Below, piece by piece: positions 5,972 through 11,677 of a DNA stretch of 11,677 nt. Numbering within the stretch: the stretch's first letter is position 1; each line of letters begins with the position of its first letter. The position numbers were made by a program, and so were the translations under genes. Below the pieces are notes generated by a model. The model was not told the DNA's origin, did no database searches, and saw only the letters and a list, made by a program, of their open reading frames with translations. Source of the stretch: CAVZRC01 sp052148775 (GTDB taxonomy: Bacteria; Planctomycetota; Planctomycetia; Isosphaerales; Isosphaeraceae); contig JBKQHM010000786.1 of assembly GCA_052148775.1 (NCBI GenBank), positions 1-11,677 on the forward strand, given 5' to 3'.

Positions 5972-7009
5972 TCAGGAAGATCGAACGATCATCCCACCTC
6001 CCTGCTGACTGCTTCGAAGGTCTTTGACGAGCCGGGCGATCGTGATCGCGTCACGGATCGTCGGTGCCCGGGAGTCATCGCCGCGGACCAGTCGATGGAA
6101 CTGGTCGTTGAGCACGTCGCCGACGGTCGGCTCCAGCGGGAGTCGCTCGTCCTTGATCCCGCCTGCGCCGGACCATTGAATCCGCTCAGGCATCTCCAGG
6201 CAAGCCGCCCCGTGCTCGGCGAAGACCTGGAATCCGGGGGTCGGCAGGAACCGGCTCGCTTCACCCCAGCAGGACCGATGGTAGCGACCGAAGGAGATGT
6301 GGGCCGTCGCTCCCCGGGAAAAGGTGGCCACGAAGCTCTCGAAATCCGATTCCGAGTCGCCGGCACCATCGGAGGGGATGACCTGGCAGCGCGTGCCCAA
6401 GACCGACTCGGGTAACGCCTCGAACACAAATCCACACCAGTCGAGCAGGTAACTGCCCGGATCGATCATCAACGGTGCCGGGACGATCTGGTTGGTCGGA
6501 CCGGGCACGGCGTATCGGTCGAACCCATAGAGGCGGGAATGTCCCACGACGAGCCGCGGCGGCCCTAACTCCTTCGCCAGTAGCTCTTTGAGCCGGAGCG
6601 TCGCCGGGTAGCAGCGTCGGGCGAATTCCGGCATGAACACGATCCCACTGCTTTCCACCAGCCGGACGAGCCCCTCCAGTTCGTTGAGATCGTCGGCCAG
6701 CGGCAGGGCACAATAGATGGACTTGCCCGCCGCGCAAGCCAGGGGGATCGGATGCAGCCCGAACCACTGTCGAGACAGGAGATAGATCACATCGACGTCG
6801 GGTCGTTCGACGAGCGCGGCCAGACCTTCGCACGCCGCGCAGCCGATCTGGGCCGCTTCGATCTCGGCACGTCGATAAACCTGGTCGTAGACGGCGGTGA
6901 TCCGGAAACGATCTCCCAGGCGTGCCAGTGACGGCTTGTGCCGGGTCTCCCAGAGGCGACCCAACCCGATCACCCCGACCTGGAGCCGCACATGCTTCGA
7001 CCCGACCAA
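5972..7009 (-). CDS. Cytoplasmic Gfo/Idh/MocA-family protein lacking the conserved lysine
   Basis: The product is 345 residues with no export signal. An N-terminal Rossmann domain starts with VGVIGLGRLW (11-20) and continues with the expected strand and acidic turn ITAVYDQ (37-43) and the DVDVIYLLSR strand (71-80). The C-terminal alpha/beta domain (about 125-335) has MIDPGSYLLD (181-190), the place where active members have a D-x-x-x-H/Y element; here it is Asp183 and Tyr187. The EKP motif after the Rossmann part reads ALP (101-103), so the lysine generally held to bind cofactor and help catalysis is a leucine. The enzyme may be inactive, or use a different chemistry or a non-catalytic role. 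The start is a TTG at 7009 with AGGAGG (7015-7020) 5 bases upstream; no other start codon lies upstream in frame. Substrate unknown. It is followed on the same strand by the GT39-like gene and is divergent from dtd. Confidence 0.87.
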   Translation of the reverse strand: MVGSKHVRLQVGVIGLGRLWETRHKPSLARLGDRFRITAVYDQVYRRAEIEAAQIGCAACEGLAALVERPDVDVIYLLSRQWFGLHPIPLACAAGKSIYCALPLADDLNELEGLVRLVESSGIVFMPEFARRCYPATLRLKELLAKELGPPRLVVGHSRLYGFDRYAVPGPTNQIVPAPLMIDPGSYLLDWCGFVFEALPESVLGTRCQVIPSDGAGDSESDFESFVATFSRGATAHISFGRYHRSCWGEASRFLPTPGFQVFAEHGAACLEMPERIQWSGAGGIKDERLPLEPTVGDVLNDQFHRLVRGDDSRAPTIRDAITIARLVKDLRSSQQGGGMIVRSS

Positions 7010-7020
7010 GCTCGCCTCCT
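7007..7020 (-). promoter_or_regulatory. Ribosome binding site and TTG start
   Basis: AGGAGG (7015-7020, minus strand) lies 5 bases before TTG (7007-7009). The next in-frame candidate, a GTG at Val7, would be 23 bases from the AGGAGG, so TTG is preferred even though the spacing is short. Confidence 0.6.
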
Positions 7021-7227
7021 GGAGAACCGCGCTCTCCCCGCCGTTTGCCTCAAGGCCGTCATCAGCAGGTTATCAGCTTACCGCGGATTGGGCTACCCAG
7101 AACGCGCGCCGCCAAGGCCCTTTCCTGTGCCTTTTCGAATCCATCTGGAAGGGGAAGGTCTTCCGCCGACAACCGCGTTATCATGGCGTAAGGCCACCGA
7201 GTTATCAGACGGCTGGGGAGTTCGTGA
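7010..7227. other. Divergent intergenic region with repeated GTTATCA
   Basis: This 218-base gap must carry promoters for dtd and for the Gfo/Idh/MocA gene. The heptamer GTTATCA occurs three times in the same orientation, at 7069, 7177 and 7201 (twice as GTTATCAG). A dyad GGAAG-GT-CTTCC is at 7153-7164. GGGGAG (7215-7220) is the dtd ribosome binding site, 7 bases before the ATG. No convincing -35/-10 pair is seen. Confidence 0.35.
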
Positions 7228-7677
7228 ATGCGTGCGGTGCTGCAACGTGTCAGTCGGGCGTCCGTCGAGGTCGAGGGTGCCTGCGTGGGTCGCATCGTCC
7301 ATGGCTGGCTGGTACTGCTGGGAGTGGAGCAGGGTGACGTCGAGGCCGATGCCGCGTGGGTTGCCGACCGGATCCTCAAGTTGCGCGCCTTCGAGGACGA
7401 TCAGGGCAAGATGAATCGAAGCGTGCAAGATGTGGGCGGGAGCGTCCTGATCGTCAGCCAGTTCACCCTGCTCGGCGACTGCCGGGGCGGTCGACGGCCC
7501 AGCTTCACCGCCGCCGCGGAACCCGTCGAGGCCGAGCGGTTGTATCTCCTTTGCGCGGACCTGCTGGCGCGATCGGGACTGGCGGTGGCCACGGGAGTCT
7601 TCCGCGCGATGATGAATGTCGAGCTGGTCAACGAAGGGCCGGTCACGCTGCTCCTGGATAGTCGCAAGCCGTCCTGA
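7228..7677 (+). CDS. dtd: D-aminoacyl-tRNA deacylase (DTD)
   Basis: The product is 149 residues, close to the family's usual 145. DTD is a cytoplasmic homodimer that hydrolyses the ester bond of D-aminoacyl-tRNAs (and glycyl-tRNAAla), so proofreading chirality in translation. Both diagnostic motifs are present: SQFTL (77-81) and NEGPVT (135-140, the NxGPxT cross-subunit motif), along with the start MRAVLQRVSRASV and GRRPSF (88-93). The stretch before the second motif, TGVFRAMMNVELV (123-135), deviates slightly from the commoner GxFGAxM form but keeps the spacing. GGGGAG at 7215-7220 supports the ATG. It is followed after 26 bases by the FGGY kinase and probably shares a transcript with it; no functional link between the two is known to me. 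Confidence 0.95.
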   Translation: MRAVLQRVSRASVEVEGACVGRIVHGWLVLLGVEQGDVEADAAWVADRILKLRAFEDDQGKMNRSVQDVGGSVLIVSQFTLLGDCRGGRRPSFTAAAEPVEAERLYLLCADLLARSGLAVATGVFRAMMNVELVNEGPVTLLLDSRKPS

Positions 7678-7703
7678 TCGGCGGCGAGTGGGGCACTCTT
7701 GCA

Positions 7704-9257
7704 ATGGAAACGACGACGGGGCGACGACGATTGTTACTGGGTCTCGATGTCGGGACGCAGAGTCTACGCGCGGCGCTGGTCGACCTGCAAGGTCGGACCG
7801 TCGCGTATGGCGTTGCCCCGATCGAGACGACCTATCCCCGGCCGACCTGGGCCGAGCAGAAGCCGGCGGATTGGTGGGCGGCGGCCCGCCTTGCCGTGGC
7901 CTCAGCCCTGTCGAGCGGTGGCGTCGCCCGCGAGGAGGTCGTTGCCGTCGGTCTCGACTGCACGGCGTGCACCGTGGTGGCCTGTTCCGCGGCCGGTGAA
8001 CCATCGCGGGGTGCCCTACTCTGGATGGATCAGCGTGCGTTCCGCGAGGCCGAGGAGATCAGCGCCAACGGCGACCCCATCCTGCGGTATGTCTCGGGGC
8101 GCGTCTCGCCCGAGTGGATGCTCCCGAAGGCGCTCTGGATCAAGCGAAACGAGCCCCGCATCTATCAAGAGGCTGCCCGGATCGTCGAGGGCACCGACTG
8201 GATGATGTATCGATTGACCGGGGATTGGACCTTGTCGCTGAATCACGTCGCGGTGAAATGGAATTACTCCAGGCCGGATGGTGGCTGGCCGGTTCGGCTT
8301 CACGAGGCGCTGGGGCTCGGCGATCTCCGCGAGAAATGGCCCGCGACGATCGTGCCGCTGGGTAAAGGGGACGCGGCCTTGAGCGATGTGGCGGCGGCCG
8401 ACCTCGGCCTGGCCGCGGGAATCCCGGTGGCCCAGGGTGGGATCGACGCGTATCTCGGCATGCTCGGCCTGGGCGCGACCCAGGACGGCGACGTGGCCGC
8501 GATCGTCGGGTCGAGCACTTGCCACCTCGCGCAGTCACGAGAAGGGATCTTCGGCTCGGGGGCAGCCGGATGTTATCCCGACGCGACCGTCGAGGGACTC
8601 TATACGCTCGAGGCCGGCCAGACGGCCACCGGCTCGATCCTCGACTGGTACCGCCGCCACTTCGCAGGGAACGAGTACGCTGAGGCGGCTCGACGCGGGG
8701 TCAACGTCTTTCAAGTGCTCGATGAACGAGCTGCGGCGGTCCCTCCCGGCTCCGAGGGGCTGGTCGTCCGCGACGACTGGCAAGGGAATCGCTCGCCATT
8801 CAAGAACCCGCAGGCTCGCGGTGCGATCACCGGGCTATCCCTGGCCCATGGCCCCGGCCACGTCTTTCGCGCCATCTACGAGGCCACGGCCTGCGGTACC
8901 CGGCACATCCTCGAGGACGCATCGGCCCATGGCCTGCGCGTGGAGCGGATCTTCCTCGGGGGCGGCGGCGCCAAGTCGGCCCTGTGGCTTCAGATCCATG
9001 CGGATATCCTGAAGAAGCCCGTCCACCTGGCCCGCGAATCCGAAGCCTGCGCGCTGGGATCGGCGATGGCCGCAGCCGTCGGGGCGGGAATCTTTGCGGA
9101 CTTCGACCAGGCCGCGCGTGAGATGGTCGCCATCGAGAAAGTCGTCGAACCCAACCCGTCCAACGCGGGCGTCTACGATGATTTATTCGGACAATATGTC
9201 GAACTCTATCGACGGCTCAATGAGTCCCGTCTCGGCCAGTTAGCCGTCCCGACTTGA
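7704..9257 (+). CDS. FGGY-family pentulose kinase (ribulokinase-like)
   Basis: The product is 517 residues, the usual length for FGGY sugar kinases. It phosphorylates a ketopentose or similar sugar with ATP in the cytoplasm, feeding the pentose phosphate route. The N-terminal actin-like domain has the phosphate-1 loop LGLDVGTQSLRAALVD (12-27), the LDCTACTVV strand (84-92) and LWMDQRA (106-112) with the sugar-binding DQR. SPEWMLPKALW (135-145) resembles the ribulokinase side of the family. Asp248 in GGIDAYLG (245-252) is the catalytic base. The second domain has IVGSSTCHL (267-275), typical of ribulokinase/pentulose kinases, and the adenosine motif GGGGAKSALWLQIHADILKK (419-438). No FGGY truncation is seen. 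D-ribulose, L-ribulose or xylulose kinase activity cannot be separated here. The ribosome binding site is weak (GTGGGG about 10 bases upstream), in keeping with translation coupled to dtd. Confidence 0.92.
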   Translation: METTTGRRRLLLGLDVGTQSLRAALVDLQGRTVAYGVAPIETTYPRPTWAEQKPADWWAAARLAVASALSSGGVAREEVVAVGLDCTACTVVACSAAGEPSRGALLWMDQRAFREAEEISANGDPILRYVSGRVSPEWMLPKALWIKRNEPRIYQEAARIVEGTDWMMYRLTGDWTLSLNHVAVKWNYSRPDGGWPVRLHEALGLGDLREKWPATIVPLGKGDAALSDVAAADLGLAAGIPVAQGGIDAYLGMLGLGATQDGDVAAIVGSSTCHLAQSREGIFGSGAAGCYPDATVEGLYTLEAGQTATGSILDWYRRHFAGNEYAEAARRGVNVFQVLDERAAAVPPGSEGLVVRDDWQGNRSPFKNPQARGAITGLSLAHGPGHVFRAIYEATACGTRHILEDASAHGLRVERIFLGGGGAKSALWLQIHADILKKPVHLARESEACALGSAMAAAVGAGIFADFDQAAREMVAIEKVVEPNPSNAGVYDDLFGQYVELYRRLNESRLGQLAVPT

Positions 9258-9497
9258 GCCTCAATGTGAAAGTCAATGGAAGTCGGACGAGTTAATCTGT
9301 ACGGGTTCTGAAGTTCCGAGTCCGGTTCGGTCGAGTAACGCTTCTCGTAGGAAAGAGGGGCAGCGAGGTGGTGCGCCCCTCCGATATCCGACGAGGGATC
9401 CGCAAGACAAACCCGTCGCCCGTCTCCTCCGAAGCTTGCCGGTCTTGCCTGAGATTCCCGCAATCGCCGTCGATCTGCTCGAGGCGGTCATTCCGGG
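9258..9497. other. Intergenic region between the kinase and the copper/haem protein
   Basis: 240 bases with no credible gene. It contains the hairpin at 9355-9381 and otherwise no clear promoter boxes. An open frame runs across it into the next gene in another phase but has Arg/Ser/Pro-rich composition without any motif. Confidence 0.4.
9355..9381 (+). terminator. GC-rich hairpin, possible terminator of the dtd-kinase unit
   Basis: GAGGGGC (9355-9361) pairs perfectly with GCCCCTC (9375-9381), 7 base pairs with a 13-base loop, about 100 bases after the kinase stop. There is no T-run after it. It could instead be part of the leader of the gene at 9498. Confidence 0.4.
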
Positions 9498-11489
9498 ATG
9501 AAAGGGACGCTCGCCATGGAACGGCAGATCATCGAGGGACGCCGCTCCCGCGCCGGCTGGGCCGCTCGACTGCGACGAGATGCCCATCCGGCCGACAACG
9601 TTTCCCCCGAGCCGATGGGCCTCGTTCTGGGCTTAAGACGGCCGAGGCGCAATCGCATGGGTCTCCTTCGCGTGATCTGTGGATTCTCTCTCCTCAGCGT
9701 ATTGGCCGCGGGCACATTCTGGACCACGTCGACTCGTCGCGGCGTGCTCGACCGAGGATCGGGGCAATTCATCCAGAACTTCGAACTGGTCGACGTAACG
9801 ACGGGGCGCATCCATCGTCTGTCCGATCAACTGGGGCAACCGGTCGTCATCGTATTCATCGGCACGAGCTGCCCCGTAGGCGACCTGTACATGCCCCGCT
9901 TGACCGCGCTCGCGACGACCTACCAAAGTCGTGGAGTGCACTTCCTGGCCGTAGACTCCAATGCGAGCGAATCCATCGAAGACATCGCCCGTTACGCCCG
10001 AGACTCCGGGGCAAACTTCCCGGTCCTCAGGGATTCCGAGAATCGCGTCGCCGACCAGTTGCTGGCCGAGCGTACCTGCGAAGTACTCGTGCTCGACGGT
10101 CAACACCGGCTGCGTTATCGCGGTGCGATCGACGACCAGTATGGACGCCGGACCCGTCGCGATCAGCCCGACCGCACCTACCTTGTCGACGCGATCGAAG
10201 CCCTCCTGGGGGGCCAGGCTGTCGCCCCAGAACTGACGCAGGTCGTCGGCTGCCCCATCGAGCGGCAAGCCCCCGCGAAAGCCACCCGTCCGGCGCCCGT
10301 CCCGGTCGCGCCCACCGCGGCGGTTCGATTCAACAAGGAGCCGACGCCATCACCGTCCTCACCGAATCGGCAGCCCCTCCCTGCGTTGACATTCGCCGAT
10401 GATGTCGCCCCGATCCTCCATAACCGTTGTGCATCATGCCATCGGCCCGGCCAGGTCGCCCCGTTCCCCTTGTTGACCTACGAACACGCACGTCGCTGGT
10501 CGACGTCGATCGCGGAAGTCCTCGAGGATGGGCGAATGCCGCCCTGGCATGCCGACCCGCGCTACGGACATTTCTCGAACGACCGCAGCCTGTCGGACCG
10601 CGAGCGATCGATCCTCCTCTCCTGGGTCGAACAAGGGGCACCGTCCGGAGACCTCGCCAGGGCACCGAGCGCACCCAAACCGTCGGAAATCTGGTCGATC
10701 GGGACACCGGACGTTGTCTTCGAAGTCGACGAGCCGTTCTCGGTCCCGGCCGAGGGCACTGTGCCAATTCGTCGGGTCCGCGTGGCCACTCATCTCGAGG
10801 AGGATCTCTACGTATGCGCCGCGGAAGCACGGCCTGGGGATCGCTCGGTCGTCCACCACATCGTCGTCTTCGTCGAGGACCCCAACAAGACGACCGAATC
10901 CACACTCGCCCGTGACAACCTGCTCGTCGCCTATTTCCCCGGCGAGACCCCCACGTTCCTCCCGCCCGGGGTCGCGAAGAGGATTCCTCGCGGATCGGAC
11001 CTGCTCTTCGAGGTCCACTACACGCCAATCGGCAAGCGGCGCTTCGATCGCCCATCGATCGGCCTCGTCGCGTCCCACCAGCCCCCTCGTCACGTGGCGT
11101 CCTCCAGGGGAATCCCGGCACATCACCTCCGAATCCCGCCCGGCGATCCGGACTATGTCGTGAGGACGTTCTGGACGCCCAAGCGGGACATCCAGCTATT
11201 GAGCCTGGAACCGCACATGCACATGCGTGGCAAGAGCTTCACCTACACGGCGGAATACCCCGACGGTCGGACGGAGATCGTCCTCTCGGTGCCCCGGTAC
11301 GATTTCAACTGGCAGACGGCATACCGCCTCACCGCGCCGATACCGATCCCGAAGGGCAGCAAGATCCACTGCGAGGCCCACTACGACAATTCGCCTTCGA
11401 ACCCGGCCAACCCGGATCCGACGCGTACGGTCACCTGGGGTGAACAGAGCTGGGATGAGATGATGATCGGATTAATCGACTATTACTGA
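9498..11489 (+). CDS. Redoxin / cytochrome c / copper type II monooxygenase-like fusion protein
   Basis: The product is 663 residues in three modules. (1) A membrane anchor or signal at 55-76, then a redoxin/thioredoxin-like domain (about 92-238) with a single active-site cysteine, Cys125 (TSCPVGDLY), and YRGAIDDQYG (207-216). Where thioredoxin folds have a cis-proline the sequence reads ERTCEV, with Cys194. (2) A Pro-rich linker (about 255-297), then a one-haem cytochrome module with CASCH (311-315) and a likely axial Met347 in GRMPPWH. (3) A C-terminal PHM-like domain (about 400-663) with all expected copper ligands: His453-His454 (VVHHIVV), His507 (FEVHY), His573 and His575 (PHMHMRG) and Met655 or Met656. 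Ascorbate-dependent monooxygenases of this family insert oxygen at two uncoupled copper sites. It acts outside the cytoplasm. The start is uncertain: ATG at 9498, ATG at 9516 (AGGGA 8 bases upstream) and ATG at 9657 (just before the anchor) are all possible; I give the longest. The substrate is unknown. Confidence 0.88.
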   Translation: MKGTLAMERQIIEGRRSRAGWAARLRRDAHPADNVSPEPMGLVLGLRRPRRNRMGLLRVICGFSLLSVLAAGTFWTTSTRRGVLDRGSGQFIQNFELVDVTTGRIHRLSDQLGQPVVIVFIGTSCPVGDLYMPRLTALATTYQSRGVHFLAVDSNASESIEDIARYARDSGANFPVLRDSENRVADQLLAERTCEVLVLDGQHRLRYRGAIDDQYGRRTRRDQPDRTYLVDAIEALLGGQAVAPELTQVVGCPIERQAPAKATRPAPVPVAPTAAVRFNKEPTPSPSSPNRQPLPALTFADDVAPILHNRCASCHRPGQVAPFPLLTYEHARRWSTSIAEVLEDGRMPPWHADPRYGHFSNDRSLSDRERSILLSWVEQGAPSGDLARAPSAPKPSEIWSIGTPDVVFEVDEPFSVPAEGTVPIRRVRVATHLEEDLYVCAAEARPGDRSVVHHIVVFVEDPNKTTESTLARDNLLVAYFPGETPTFLPPGVAKRIPRGSDLLFEVHYTPIGKRRFDRPSIGLVASHQPPRHVASSRGIPAHHLRIPPGDPDYVVRTFWTPKRDIQLLSLEPHMHMRGKSFTYTAEYPDGRTEIVLSVPRYDFNWQTAYRLTAPIPIPKGSKIHCEAHYDNSPSNPANPDPTRTVTWGEQSWDEMMIGLIDYY

Positions 11490-11658
11490 TGCAAGGATCA
11501 CCGGAATCGTAAGTTTCGGAGACAGCCTAACCGACGTCGGCAACACCTACCCTATGTTTGGGGTGAAGAAGCCGGGGCCGGCTGGTCCTGCGCGCAAAAA
11601 CCTCTATTTTTCCAGGCTTTTCGCTTGGAGCGAGGTCTCGCCAACCCCAAAAGCGTAG
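11489..11658 (+). pseudogene. Remnant of a GDSL/SGNH hydrolase
   Basis: In the frame starting at 11494 the sequence translates as ITGIVSFGDSLTDVGNTYPM, with the block I motif GDSLTDVGN (Ser in GDSL is the family nucleophile) placed as at the start of a secreted GDSL esterase. There is no ATG, GTG or TTG in this frame before the motif; the frame's upstream stop is at 11473. An ATG at 11489 overlaps the preceding stop (TGATG) but runs in another frame and stops at 11510. After about residue GVKKPGP (to 11575) the similarity to GDSL enzymes fades and the frame ends at TAG 11656-11658. The simplest reading is a 5' deletion or frameshift plus loss of the rest of the gene. A sequencing error at a contig end is the alternative. 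Confidence 0.6.
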
Positions 11659-11677
11659 TGACAACTCTAGTCGGATT

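Noticed and set aside
9258..9497. Possible small RNA or tRNA in the gap before the copper/haem gene
   Set aside because: No cloverleaf, no TTCGAATC-type arm; only one hairpin is visible.
9368..10402. 344-codon + strand open frame overlapping the start of the copper/haem gene
   Set aside because: Arg/Ser/Pro-rich translation in a shifted phase of a real gene; no motif.
10330..11126. Two long minus-strand open frames under the copper/haem gene
   Set aside because: Both are Arg/Gly-rich shadows; the haem and copper motifs are on the + strand.
1..11677. CRISPR array, toxin-antitoxin pair, defence genes or complete insertion sequence
   Set aside because: No regularly spaced repeats, no small coupled gene pair of that kind, no nuclease or transposase motifs in any frame I read.

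Overview
The window is GC-rich bacterial DNA with dense coding on both strands. Its gene content points to a planctomycete, most likely of the Isosphaeraceae/Gemmataceae type. The grounds are a Tat-exported Gfo/Idh/MocA oxidoreductase with the lineage-typical IVPRHVLGG stretch after its signal, a secreted ThuA-like protein beside it, and a very long redoxin / cytochrome c / copper type II monooxygenase fusion. This assignment is inference from family distribution; there is no rRNA marker. No tRNA, rRNA, CRISPR array or complete insertion sequence is visible.

Layout. (1) Bases 3-95 hold the last 30 codons of an unidentified + strand gene. (2) 270-2504 on the minus strand is a two-gene unit, a secreted ThuA-like protein (GTG start) followed by a Tat-exported Gfo/Idh/MocA oxidoreductase; together they look like an extracytoplasmic sugar oxidation/keto-sugar module. 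(3) 2679-3950 on the + strand carries a small secreted protein of unknown function and a zinc-ribbon plus YbjN-like protein. A strong hairpin at 3975-4007 separates them from the convergent gene that follows. (4) 4020-7009 on the minus strand carries a cytoplasmic Gfo/Idh/MocA paralogue (TTG start) and a GT39-like polytopic membrane glycosyltransferase with a very strong Shine-Dalgarno. (5) 7228-9257 on the + strand is D-aminoacyl-tRNA deacylase (dtd) followed 26 bases later by an FGGY-family pentulose kinase. (6) 9498-11489 on the + strand is the 663-residue redoxin / mono-haem cytochrome / PHM-like copper protein. (7) The last ~190 bases hold an out-of-frame remnant of a GDSL (SGNH) hydrolase that dissolves into lower-GC sequence at the window edge.

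Taken together this is an ordinary accessory/metabolic stretch with a carbohydrate theme: two Gfo/Idh/MocA proteins, ThuA, a sugar kinase and a membrane glycosyltransferase. I see no defence island, secondary-metabolite cluster or clearly new multi-gene system. The items most worth a second look are the three-module copper/haem/thioredoxin protein, whose thioredoxin fold has a cysteine where the cis-proline should be; the second Gfo/Idh/MocA protein, which lacks the conserved lysine; and the GDSL remnant at the right edge.
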